From an uncultured Bryobacteraceae bacterium (GTDB lineage Bacteria; Acidobacteriota; Terriglobia; Bryobacterales; Bryobacteraceae): 64,000 nucleotides of DNA. The first letter of the stretch is position 1. Every line of letters starts with the position of its first letter. A program made the position numbers and the translations under genes. The notes below the pieces were generated by a model. The model saw nothing but the letters and a program-made list of their open reading frames with translations, had not been told where the DNA came from and did no database searches. The DNA lies in the NCBI GenBank assembly GCA_938027685.1, contig CALJAM010000001.1, positions 208,393-272,392 on the forward strand. Direction: 5' to 3'. Shown in pieces: positions 43,347 to 50,989 of the stretch.

Positions 43347-44084
43347 ATGGTGAGCGTGAAGTCCAAACGCGCAAAAAGGGCCGGCTCCGCTTCGCAGGTC
43401 CAGCGAGTCATGGAGGCCATCCGCCACGCCATCTTCGCCGGAGCCTTGCAGCCGGGAGACCCGTTGCAGGAGGTTCGACTCGCCCGCCAATACGGCGTGA
43501 GTCAGACCACGGTACGCGAGGCCCTGACGCGGCTGGAGAGCGCGGGTTTCGTGCGCCGCGTTCCCAACATGGGTACCTTGGTAACCCATCTCTCGCTGGA
43601 TGAGCTGCGAGAGCACCTTCGGCTGCGGCTGCTGTTGGAGTCGCTGGCGGCGGGCGAGGCAGCTCGTCGCATGACGCCCGAAGCCCTGACCGAACTGAGT
43701 ATCCGGTTGGACGCGATCGCCAGGGCGGTGGAGGCCAACGCGTATTTCGAGTCGGCAATCGCCGATCTCGACTTCCATCGGTGGATCTGGCAGTGCGCGG
43801 GCGATAGAACCCTGTTTCGCGTGCTCGACCAACTGACCGCTCCCCTGTTTGCCTTCATCAGCATACGGCGCAGTCGCGGCGGCGAGGATCTCAAGCGGGT
43901 CGTGCTCTCCCACCAACCTATCCTGGCCGCGCTCGAAAAACGCGATAGCGAAGAGGCCCGGCAGGCAATCCGGGCGCACATCGAGGATTCTTACCTGCAC
44001 TTCGTCAGATTTGATTTTGACGCTCTGCCGCCGGTCTCGGCCGCGTTACACCTGGGCGCTGAGAAAACCCGGCCGCCCGCCTGA
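43347..44084 (+). CDS. GntR-family transcriptional regulator (FadR/FCD type)
   Basis: 245 residues from ATG 43347; 43326 (ATG) and 43356 (GTG) are alternatives and none has a ribosome site. The N-terminal winged helix (about 20-85) has GVSQTTVREALTRLESAGF, and the C-terminal FCD domain (about 95-225) binds small carboxylates and usually a metal: DLDFHRWIWQCAGDRTL supplies Asp/His ligands and AHIEDSYLH another. NanR, the sialic-acid repressor, belongs to this group. Lying between a TonB receptor and sialidase/NanA genes, it probably represses this locus. Target sites and ligand are inferred. Confidence 0.88.
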   Translation: MVSVKSKRAKRAGSASQVQRVMEAIRHAIFAGALQPGDPLQEVRLARQYGVSQTTVREALTRLESAGFVRRVPNMGTLVTHLSLDELREHLRLRLLLESLAAGEAARRMTPEALTELSIRLDAIARAVEANAYFESAIADLDFHRWIWQCAGDRTLFRVLDQLTAPLFAFISIRRSRGGEDLKRVVLSHQPILAALEKRDSEEARQAIRAHIEDSYLHFVRFDFDALPPVSAALHLGAEKTRPPA

Positions 44085-44158
44085 GCGGTCGACCGGCAAC
44101 GTGGCTGACCGTTGCAGGACGCCGCACGCGGCCGCCGACCCGCGCGCGTCGAAGCTGG

Positions 44159-44164
44159 TATTCT
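44159..44164 (+). promoter_or_regulatory. -10-like box before the sialidase gene
   Basis: TATTCT is followed by 7 bases and GTG 44172, the same geometry as the other candidate leaderless starts here. No convincing -35. Confidence 0.3.
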
Positions 44165-44171
44165 CTTTCGG

Positions 44172-45284
44172 GTGCTGAACAAGATGCGGACCACATATCT
44201 GCGTCGGTTGTTGCTGCTGAGCTGCTCGTTCCTGTGGGCGAACGATGACGTGTTGCAGGTGGAGGTCTACCTCTCCGGGCAGGACGGCTACCACACCTAT
44301 CGCATCCCCGCCATCGTGCAGACCAACAAGGGGACGCTGCTCGCATTTGCCGAAGGGCGCAAACATAGCGCGCGGGACTGGGGCGACATCGACGTGCTCG
44401 TCAAGCGCAGCCGCGACGGCGGGCGCACCTGGTCGCCGCAGATCAGGGTGGCGGACTTCGGCGAAGACACGGTCGGCAATCCCGCGCCGGTGGTGGACCG
44501 CCGCACGGGCACTATCTGGCTGCTTCTGACTCGAAATCCTGGTCAGGTGCAGGAGAAGAATATCCTTCCCGGCTTGAGCGGTCCGACGCGCACGGTCTGG
44601 CTCACTTACAGCAGGGATGACGGTCTGAGCTGGGCGCCGCCGGTCGAAATTACAACCGCCGTCAAGCGCCCCGAGTGGAGCTGGTACGCCACCGGGCCGG
44701 TCAATGGCATCCAGCTCCGCTCCGGCCGCCTTGTGGTTCCCTGCGACCACGTCGTCGCCGCCGATCTCTCGCAGCGCTATTCCCACGTCGTTTACAGTGA
44801 CGACGGCGGCAGCAGCTGGCACTTGGGCGGCTCCGCCGGGCCTGACTGCAACGAATCCACCGTGGTCGAACTTTCCAACGGCACGCTCATGCTCAACATG
44901 CGCAGTTACGCGGGCAAGAACCGCAGAGCCGTCTCCCTGAGCCACGACGGCGGCTTGACCTGGTCGGCGCCGCAGCTCGACGCTACTCTCGTCGAACCTG
45001 TCTGCCAGGCCAGCCTCATCCGGGTGGGAAGGCACAAGCCTGCCTGGCTGCTGTTTTCCAACCCGGCATCCACGCGGCGGGTGAACATGACCGTGCGTCT
45101 GAGCCGAGACGAGGGCAGGAGCTGGAGCGCGTCGAAGACCATACACCCCGGCCCCTCGGCCTATTCCAACCTGGTCGAACTCAAGGGCAATGTGATCGGC
45201 CTTCTCTATGAGCGCGGCAACGACTCTCCCTACGAGCGAATCACTTTTGCGCGATTCCCACTCCGCCGGCTGCATCGGCCATGA
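44172..45284 (+). CDS. Exported sialidase (GH33-like, BNR/Asp-box repeats)
   Basis: 370 residues from GTG 44172; ATG 44184 is a close alternative. Signal: MRTTYLRRLLLLSCSFLWA after the first few residues. The six-bladed sialidase fold is well supported: TYRIPAIV (RIP motif with catalytic Arg), ARDWGDIDVLVKRS (acid/base Asp region), five Asp boxes (SRDGGRTWS, SRDDGLSWA, SDDGGSSWH, SHDGGLTWS, SRDEGRSWS), WYATGPVNGIQL, NEST with the conserved Glu, and AYSNLVEL with the nucleophilic Tyr. It would release terminal sialic acids. NanA-like and MFS genes follow on the same strand. Confidence 0.88.
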   Translation: MLNKMRTTYLRRLLLLSCSFLWANDDVLQVEVYLSGQDGYHTYRIPAIVQTNKGTLLAFAEGRKHSARDWGDIDVLVKRSRDGGRTWSPQIRVADFGEDTVGNPAPVVDRRTGTIWLLLTRNPGQVQEKNILPGLSGPTRTVWLTYSRDDGLSWAPPVEITTAVKRPEWSWYATGPVNGIQLRSGRLVVPCDHVVAADLSQRYSHVVYSDDGGSSWHLGGSAGPDCNESTVVELSNGTLMLNMRSYAGKNRRAVSLSHDGGLTWSAPQLDATLVEPVCQASLIRVGRHKPAWLLFSNPASTRRVNMTVRLSRDEGRSWSASKTIHPGPSAYSNLVELKGNVIGLLYERGNDSPYERITFARFPLRRLHRP

Positions 45285-45326
45285 CGACCGCTCGCGCAGC
45301 GGATCCGGCTTCGAACGGAGGAATGC

Positions 45327-46226
45327 ATGGAACGAAACTCTCTGAGCGGAATACTCCCTGCCGTCGTGTCTCCGTTGGACGATGACGGCAATTTTCGCGT
45401 CGATGCTTTCGAAAAACTTGTCGCGCGTCTTTACGCGGCGGGCGCCGACGGGCTGTACATCAACGGACAGACGGGCGAAGGCCTGCTCCTTACGATCGAG
45501 CAACGCAAGCTCATCGCCGAGACGGCCGTGGCGCTCACGCCCAAAGGCAAGCTCGCGATCGTTCACGTGGGCGCTCACCGGACCAAAGATGCCGTGGAGC
45601 TGGCGCGCCATGCCGCTCGCCTCGGCGCCCACGCCGTTTCCAGCCTTCCGCCTCTCGGCCCTTACTCGTTCGCAGAAATCCGTACTTACTACGAAACGAT
45701 CGCCGCAGCGTCCGAGCTGCCTCTGCTCGTTTATTACTACCCCGCCGTTTCCCCCGGCGTTCGTACGCTCGAAGAGATCGAGGCGCTGCTGGAGATCCCC
45801 AACGTCGTCGGCTTGAAGTTCACCGATTTCGATCTCTACAAGCTCTCTGTTCTCAAGCGACGCCGCGGCTGCACGATCTTCAACGGTCATGACGAGGTTT
45901 TGGCGGCAGGCCTGCTCATGGGCGCCGACGGCGGCATCGGCTCGTTCTACAACCTGATCCCCGAGCTTTTCGTCGAGGTCTTCCGGCTTTCGCGTCAGGC
46001 TGCGTGGGATCAGGTGCGGCAGGTGCAGGCCCGGATCAACGAGCTGATCGAGATCGTGCTTGCCTTTCCGCTAGTGCCTGCCATCAAGACGATCCTCGGC
46101 TGGCAGGGCATCCCCTGCGGCAACGCGGTCTTGCCCCGGCGCGCGCTGACCGGCGACGAGTCGAATGGCCTGCGCGCCGCCCTGCAGAAGTCCTCCTTCG
46201 CCTACCTGGCGGGTGCCGCCCGATGA
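45327..46226 (+). CDS. N-acetylneuraminate lyase-like protein (DHDPS/NanA family)
   Basis: 299 residues. Class I aldolase TIM barrel. The pyruvate-binding loop reads GQTGEG (47-52), the catalytic Tyr is Tyr136 (YYYP), and the Schiff-base Lys is Lys164 in VGLKFTDFDLYKL; that last motif is much closer to N-acetylneuraminate lyase than to dihydrodipicolinate synthase. The reaction would split sialic acid into pyruvate and N-acetylmannosamine. GGAGG precedes the ATG. It lies 42 bases after the sialidase gene and overlaps the transporter gene (ATGA), supporting a sialic-acid pathway. A related 2-keto-3-deoxy sugar acid aldolase remains possible. Confidence 0.88.
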   Translation: MERNSLSGILPAVVSPLDDDGNFRVDAFEKLVARLYAAGADGLYINGQTGEGLLLTIEQRKLIAETAVALTPKGKLAIVHVGAHRTKDAVELARHAARLGAHAVSSLPPLGPYSFAEIRTYYETIAAASELPLLVYYYPAVSPGVRTLEEIEALLEIPNVVGLKFTDFDLYKLSVLKRRRGCTIFNGHDEVLAAGLLMGADGGIGSFYNLIPELFVEVFRLSRQAAWDQVRQVQARINELIEIVLAFPLVPAIKTILGWQGIPCGNAVLPRRALTGDESNGLRAALQKSSFAYLAGAAR

Positions 46227-47437
46227 GCCGCGGCGTCTACGCCTGGCTGATTGTAGGCCTGCTCTGGGTTGTGGCCTGTCTCAACTATGTAGACCGGCAG
46301 GTGATCTTCGCCCTGTTCCCGCTGCTTGAGAAAGAACTCGACCTCGCCGGAGCCCAACTCGGCCTTTTGAGTACGGCGTTTCTCTGGGTCTATGCTTTCG
46401 CCAGTCCTTTCGGCGGCTACGTCGCCGACCGCTTCGGGAGGGCGCGCGTGGTGCTCGTCAGCCTGTTCGTGTGGAGTGGGGTGACGTGGGCCACCGGTCA
46501 TGCGCGTAGCTATGGGGAGTTGGTTGCCGCGCGCGCACTGATGGGTTTCAGCGAAGCTTTCTATATCCCGGCTGCGCTGGCCCTCATCGCCGAACATCAC
46601 AGCGAGCGGACGCGAGCCACCGCCACGGGCCTGCACCAGAGCGGTCTGTACGCGGGGATCGTTTTGGGCGGTTCGCTGGGAGGCTGGTTGGGGCAGCGAC
46701 ACGGCTGGCGTGCGCCCTTCACGATCCTGGGTGCGGTCGGCGTCGCATACGCGCTCCTGCTGACGGTCGGGCTGCGCCGAGCCTCGCACGGGACCGCTAT
46801 GCGTTCGTCGCTCGAGCTGCGCGCTTCGTTGCGCAAGCTGTCGTCGCTCTCCGGCTACTGGCGCCTGACGGCGGCCTTCAGCGCCGTCGGCCTGGCCAAT
46901 TGGCTGGTTTACACCTGGCTGCCGTCTTACCTGTACGAGCGATTTCACCTGACGCTGGCTTCGGCGGGATTCTCGGCGACCTTTTACATCCAGACGGCGA
47001 GCTTCGCGGGCATCCTAGTGGGCGGCATGGTGGGCGATTACTGGGCTCTGCGCCGACTCCGCGGAAGGGTCTGGGTACAGGCTGCCGGATTGGCGGGCGC
47101 AGCGCCTTGCCTGTTCCTGGTCGGCGCAGTGGAATCCTTTCCCCTGCTGATCGCGGCCTTGATCATCTACGGGCTGGGTCGTGGCATTTACGACAGCAAT
47201 GCCATGCCCGTGCTTTGCCAGATCGCGCCTGATGAGCTGCGTTCGACCGGCTATGGCGTCTTCAACTTCGCGTCCTGCGTAGTCGGGGGCGTCGCGGCGG
47301 CACTTGCCGGCTTCCTCAAATCCTCCCTGGGTCTGGGCCTTGCGTTTCAGGCCGCGGCCCTCTTGCTGGTGGGGGCGGCCTGGGCGCTGCTTACCGTCCG
47401 GCCGACGCGCACGGGTGATTTGCCCGCGGTCCCTTGA
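46223..47437 (+). CDS. MFS transporter, probable sugar-acid/sialic-acid permease
   Basis: 404 residues with about 12 transmembrane helices. The start is the ATG in the ATGA overlap with the lyase gene. NYVDRQVIFALFPLL in helix 1, GGYVADRFGRARVV (MFS motif A between helices 2 and 3), RALMGFSEAF, and GRGIYDSNAMPVL in the second half resemble the anion:cation symporter and spinster-like branches. Coupling to NanA suggests import of free sialic acid across the inner membrane. Convergent with an exported Gfo/Idh gene, 5 bases apart. Confidence 0.9.
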   Translation: MSRGVYAWLIVGLLWVVACLNYVDRQVIFALFPLLEKELDLAGAQLGLLSTAFLWVYAFASPFGGYVADRFGRARVVLVSLFVWSGVTWATGHARSYGELVAARALMGFSEAFYIPAALALIAEHHSERTRATATGLHQSGLYAGIVLGGSLGGWLGQRHGWRAPFTILGAVGVAYALLLTVGLRRASHGTAMRSSLELRASLRKLSSLSGYWRLTAAFSAVGLANWLVYTWLPSYLYERFHLTLASAGFSATFYIQTASFAGILVGGMVGDYWALRRLRGRVWVQAAGLAGAAPCLFLVGAVESFPLLIAALIIYGLGRGIYDSNAMPVLCQIAPDELRSTGYGVFNFASCVVGGVAAALAGFLKSSLGLGLAFQAAALLLVGAAWALLTVRPTRTGDLPAVP

Positions 47438-47442
47438 GAACC

Positions 47443-48762
47443 TCAGGCGGGCTCCGTCATCGTTACCGGATCCCAGCGGCAGATGCGCTGCTCGAAGTAG
47501 CTCTTGTTGGCCAGCAGCGCAGGACCGGCGGCACGGAATCCAAACGTTCCGTCCTCGACCACCGGCTTGCGCTCCCGCACCGCGGTCCAGAAGACGCGAT
47601 GGTGCTCGACGTGGGCGTCGTAGCCGGCCGGCGGCGCGAAGCGCGTCTCGCCCTGATCGCGCATCCGCTCGGGACTGGGCGGCAGCAGCGGATACTTCTT
47701 GCGGTATTCCGCCAGGATCCGTTCCTGCAAGGCGCGCGGAAAGGTTGAGATGGTGTAGCCCGGTTCGGTCTCGCGGGGTGGCTTGGTCAGCACGACGGCG
47801 GGGCCGGTCTGGATGATGCCCTCGCTGCCAACAAAGCGGAAACCGAACTGCTCCTCCGCCACGCTGGCCTTGAAATTGACGCGCAGCGCCACATTGAAGC
47901 CGGGATAATCGAGCAGCGCCAGCATGACGTCGGGCACGTCGCGCCCGTCCTTCCAGTAGCGCAAGCCGCCGGTGGCCAAAACCCGTGAAGGACCAAGCGC
48001 TCCGGTCACAACGTGCAGCCCGGAGAACAGGTGCACGAACAAATCGCCGCCGATTCCGGTGCCGTAGTCGCGGTAGTTGCGCCAGCGGAACAGGCGGATG
48101 GGCTCGAACGGCCGCTTGGGCGCATCGCCCAGAAAGCGGTCCCAGTCGATGTTTTCGGGCGAGGCATCCGGCGGAATCGTGTACTGCCAGGCGCCCAGCG
48201 CCGTGTTGCGGTCCAACCAGGCCTCGACCATGTTGAGCTCGCCGATTGCGCCCGAGCGCAGCAGATCGCGCGCCTTCTGATAAATGAGCGACGTGACGTA
48301 CTGGCTGCCCACCTGCAGGATGCGCCCGCTTCGTTTCTCGGCTTCGATGACTGCGTGCCCCTGCTCCAGCTTCTGCACCATGGGTTTTTCGCAGTAGACG
48401 TCCTTGCCGGCCTCGAGCGCGTCGATCGTCTGGCGAGCATGCCAGTGATCGGGCGTGGCGATGATCACCGCGTCCACATCCGGGCGGGCCAGGATTTCGC
48501 GGTAGTCGCGAGTGGTGAAAAGATCCTTGCCCCACAGCTCGCGGGCGCGCTCCAGCCGCGCGTCATAGACGTCGGCCACGGCCACCAATCGCGTGCCGCC
48601 GACTGCCAGCGCCATCCGCGCGTCGCTCATGCCCATGCCGCCTGCGCCGATCAGCGCGAACTGGATGCGGTCGTTGGCGGAGAACTTCCGCGCCGGCTGC
48701 GCGGCCGCCGCCTGAATGGCAGCGCCGGATGATTGCAGAAAGCTGCGTCGCGTGAGATCCAT
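47443..48762 (-). CDS. Tat-exported Gfo/Idh/MocA-family oxidoreductase
   Basis: 439 residues. Tat signal LTRRSFLQSSGAAIQ at the N-terminus. The Rossmann fold has LIGAGGMGMSDARMA, VIIATPDHWHARQ and the EKP motif CEKPMVQKL. The C-terminal domain contains FRWRNYRDYGTGIGGDLFVH. This is the large secreted subgroup common in Acidobacteriota and Planctomycetes, which carries tightly bound NAD(P) and may process glycans at the cell surface, including alpha-N-acetylgalactosaminidase-like chemistry. It lies next to the sialic-acid genes but on the other strand, 10 bases after the VOC gene. Confidence 0.92.
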   Translation of the reverse strand: MDLTRRSFLQSSGAAIQAAAAQPARKFSANDRIQFALIGAGGMGMSDARMALAVGGTRLVAVADVYDARLERARELWGKDLFTTRDYREILARPDVDAVIIATPDHWHARQTIDALEAGKDVYCEKPMVQKLEQGHAVIEAEKRSGRILQVGSQYVTSLIYQKARDLLRSGAIGELNMVEAWLDRNTALGAWQYTIPPDASPENIDWDRFLGDAPKRPFEPIRLFRWRNYRDYGTGIGGDLFVHLFSGLHVVTGALGPSRVLATGGLRYWKDGRDVPDVMLALLDYPGFNVALRVNFKASVAEEQFGFRFVGSEGIIQTGPAVVLTKPPRETEPGYTISTFPRALQERILAEYRKKYPLLPPSPERMRDQGETRFAPPAGYDAHVEHHRVFWTAVRERKPVVEDGTFGFRAAGPALLANKSYFEQRICRWDPVTMTEPA

Positions 48763-48772
48763 GCTATTAACT

Positions 48773-49654
48773 TTAGCGCGACGTGCTCGTGACCGCCGGT
48801 TGCGGCTCCATCAGTTCGGTGCGGGTACCGTCCGGATCGAAAAGGTTCATCAGGCGTCGCCCGTTGCGTCCGACGCGGGGCCGGAATCGTTCCTCGTCGG
48901 ACAGCCCCCGATCCCGCAGGATGCGGTAGGCGGCCTCGATGTCGGATACCTGAAGACAGATGTGCTGCATCGAGCCGAGTTGCCGCCGATCGGGCGGTCG
49001 GGAGGCGAGCATGTACTCGAGGTAGTCGCCACGCCCCGGCATTTCCATGTTCACCCAGCGTAGCTCGCCTTCCGTAGGCCCTCCCCGCCACGTCTCGCGG
49101 AAGCCCAGTACGGCGTGGTAGAAGCGATCGGCCTCCTCGAGACTCAACACCACCACGCCCGTATGCCACAATCGCTGCGAGATGCGGTTCGCGCCCAGGT
49201 TCTTTCCGCGCGTTCCGAACTGGCGGCCGCCCGGCACGTATTCGAGAAACTCGAGCTGCGTGCCGCCCGGGTCCTTGAGTGCGAAACCGGGATTGCCGTC
49301 GGGCCTGATCGTAATGGGCGGCGGAACGAGTCCGCGCCGGCGAAGCTCTCGATGAACACCCCTGAGGTCCTTGCACTGGATGGCGATGTGCGCCAATCGC
49401 TCGCTCTCCCCGGACGGCAGTCCGGGAAGCAGCTCGATGAATTGTTCGTCGTTCACCTTGAGGAAGACGCGCTCGAGTCTGCCGTCCTTGCCGGCAAGCG
49501 CGAAGGCCTCTTCGTAGCCAAGCAAGCCGGTGTAAAAGTTACGGGCCTGCCCGAGGTCGCTCACGCGGAAACCCACCGAGGCCAGGCCGCTCACCGGTAA
49601 CTCCCCAGCCCCGCTCAGGTTCCAGGCAAAAAAGAACCAAATGAAGACTCTCAT
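48773..49654 (-). CDS. Exported two-domain VOC (glyoxalase-fold) protein
   Basis: 293 residues: a short signal (MRVFIWFFFAWNLSGA), then two VOC units (about 23-140 and 160-285). Metal-ligand-like positions are visible in LASVGFRVSDLGQARNFY, HIAIQCKDL, LWHTGVVVLSLEEADRFY and QHICLQVSDIEAAY. The reaction is unknown; VOC proteins include lyases, dioxygenases and isomerases. The ATG is 6 bases after TACAAT (49666-49661, minus strand) and has no good ribosome site. Likely co-transcribed with the Gfo/Idh gene downstream. Confidence 0.85.
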   Translation of the reverse strand: MRVFIWFFFAWNLSGAGELPVSGLASVGFRVSDLGQARNFYTGLLGYEEAFALAGKDGRLERVFLKVNDEQFIELLPGLPSGESERLAHIAIQCKDLRGVHRELRRRGLVPPPITIRPDGNPGFALKDPGGTQLEFLEYVPGGRQFGTRGKNLGANRISQRLWHTGVVVLSLEEADRFYHAVLGFRETWRGGPTEGELRWVNMEMPGRGDYLEYMLASRPPDRRQLGSMQHICLQVSDIEAAYRILRDRGLSDEERFRPRVGRNGRRLMNLFDPDGTRTELMEPQPAVTSTSR

Positions 49655-49660
49655 CGCCTC

Positions 49661-49666
49661 ATTGTA
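49661..49666 (-). promoter_or_regulatory. -10-like box abutting the VOC gene start
   Basis: Minus-strand TACAAT, 6 bases before ATG 49654 (TACAATGAGGCGATG). Weak -35. Candidate leaderless promoter. Confidence 0.4.
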
Positions 49667-49708
49667 CCGACGCCGCCAGGGCCGCTGTAGTACCCTGGAA
49701 GCTACGCT

Positions 49709-50632
49709 GTGAAAGAGGCTCTCAAGGGCAGGCCGGCTCGGACGCCGCTGACGCGTGAAACCTGCGGTAGGCCGCGATTACGCAGCCCCGAGTGGATCCT
49801 TCTGGTTTACTTTACTTACGTCGCGGTCTTGGCGCAGATCCTTCCGGTGCGCCGCCCCGTGCCGCTCCTGGCGGTGGGCGTCAACCTGGCGGTCATCTTC
49901 GGGCTGCTCTTATTAGCTTGGGCGGAGTCGTTGCGGGGCAGCCTGCTATTTAGAGTCCTGCGCGACTGGTATCCGGCGCCGCTGATGCTATTGGCCTATC
50001 GCGAGATGGGTTGGTTTGCGCCCGCTCATCACACGCACCAGCTCGAGCGCACCTGGATCGTCTGGGATCGCAGGCTGCTTAACGATTGGGGGCTGCGCGA
50101 TGCCATCGAATTTTTCTCTCCCGTGCTCCCGGCCTTGCTCGAGCTGGCCTACCTCTTGGTTTACTCTACGCCTCTGTTTTCCCTCTTCATGCTTTATTTC
50201 TATCGAAAGTGGGAGCGTGTGGAAGGCTTCCTCACGCTCTTTCTGCTGGCGATCCTGATTCCTTACGCCCTGTTTCCCTACTTCCCCTCGGAGCCGCCGC
50301 GTGCGGTCTTTCCCGGCGAGTTGTTTCCCTCTGCGGATACTTTCTTCCGACGTTTAAACTGGCGGCTTCTGGAAAGCCAAGGCATTCACACCAGCGTATT
50401 TCCCAGCGCTCACGTCGCGGGCGGCTTCGCCGCCGCCTTCGGCATGATGCGCCTGCTGCCCGAACATCCTTGGGTGGGGCGGACCCTGCTGGTGCTGGCC
50501 GTCATGATCGCCACGGCAGTGGTCTACGGACGCTATCACTACCTGGTGGACGCGATGGCTGGCTTGGCGGCGGCGTTGCTGGCGCTGTTTTTGTTCACGG
50601 CGCTCCAGCGTGGCCTGTTTAGCCGCGCTTGA
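49709..50632 (+). CDS. PAP2-superfamily membrane phosphatase
   Basis: 307 residues from GTG 49709. About six transmembrane helices. PAP2 motifs: SAHVAGGFAAAFGMM (PSxH type, catalytic His) and YGRYHYLVDAMAG (SR..HxxxD type). The first motif (KxxxxxxRP) is not obvious; EPPRAVFPGE lies near that place. The order of helices resembles inositol-phosphorylceramide synthase/DUF-type PAP2 proteins, so a role in phospho- or sphingolipid head-group exchange is possible. Convergent with the FmdB gene. Confidence 0.85.
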   Translation: MKEALKGRPARTPLTRETCGRPRLRSPEWILLVYFTYVAVLAQILPVRRPVPLLAVGVNLAVIFGLLLLAWAESLRGSLLFRVLRDWYPAPLMLLAYREMGWFAPAHHTHQLERTWIVWDRRLLNDWGLRDAIEFFSPVLPALLELAYLLVYSTPLFSLFMLYFYRKWERVEGFLTLFLLAILIPYALFPYFPSEPPRAVFPGELFPSADTFFRRLNWRLLESQGIHTSVFPSAHVAGGFAAAFGMMRLLPEHPWVGRTLLVLAVMIATAVVYGRYHYLVDAMAGLAAALLALFLFTALQRGLFSRA

Positions 50633-50634
50633 GG

Positions 50635-50922
50635 TTACTTGGCGTCTGCGGCGCCCTTTTTCGTCGCCGAGTCGCTGCTGCTGGAAGAACCGCTCTTGGA
50701 GTCGCCGTCGTCGGCGGTCTTCGAGTCGCCCTTGCCGTCGGCCTTCCGGGCATAGTCGGTGACGTACCAACCGCTGCCCTTGAACTGAAAGGCAGGCGGC
50801 GACAGCAACCTTTCGACAGGGCCCCCGCAACCTTCATGCATGCTCAGGGGCTCGTCGGAAAATCTTTGCATGACTTCGAACATTTGACCGCAACTAAGAC
50901 ATTTGTATTCGTACAGAGGCAT
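50635..50922 (-). CDS. FmdB-type zinc-ribbon protein
   Basis: 95 residues from ATG 50922, with a near-perfect AAGGAGGTG ribosome site. The N-terminal half is the FmdB regulatory-domain zinc ribbon: MPLYEYKCLSCGQ, then EGCGGPVERLLS with the second cysteine pair reduced to a single visible Cys. FKGSGWYVTDY is the conserved tail. The last 40 residues are low-complexity Ser/Asp/Lys. Family function is unsettled. It follows the S41-family gene with a 67-base gap. Confidence 0.9.
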   Translation of the reverse strand: MPLYEYKCLSCGQMFEVMQRFSDEPLSMHEGCGGPVERLLSPPAFQFKGSGWYVTDYARKADGKGDSKTADDGDSKSGSSSSSDSATKKGAADAK

Positions 50923-50989
50923 GCGATCCCTTTTCACCTCCTTCCCATGTTCCGAGAGCGCCGCAAGGTGGCTACCACAGCCGGCCGTT

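Noticed and set aside
48763..48778. TAAAGT seven bases before the 47443-48762 Gfo/Idh start
   Set aside because: It overlaps the stop of the VOC gene 10 bases upstream, so read-through from that gene explains expression; likely chance.
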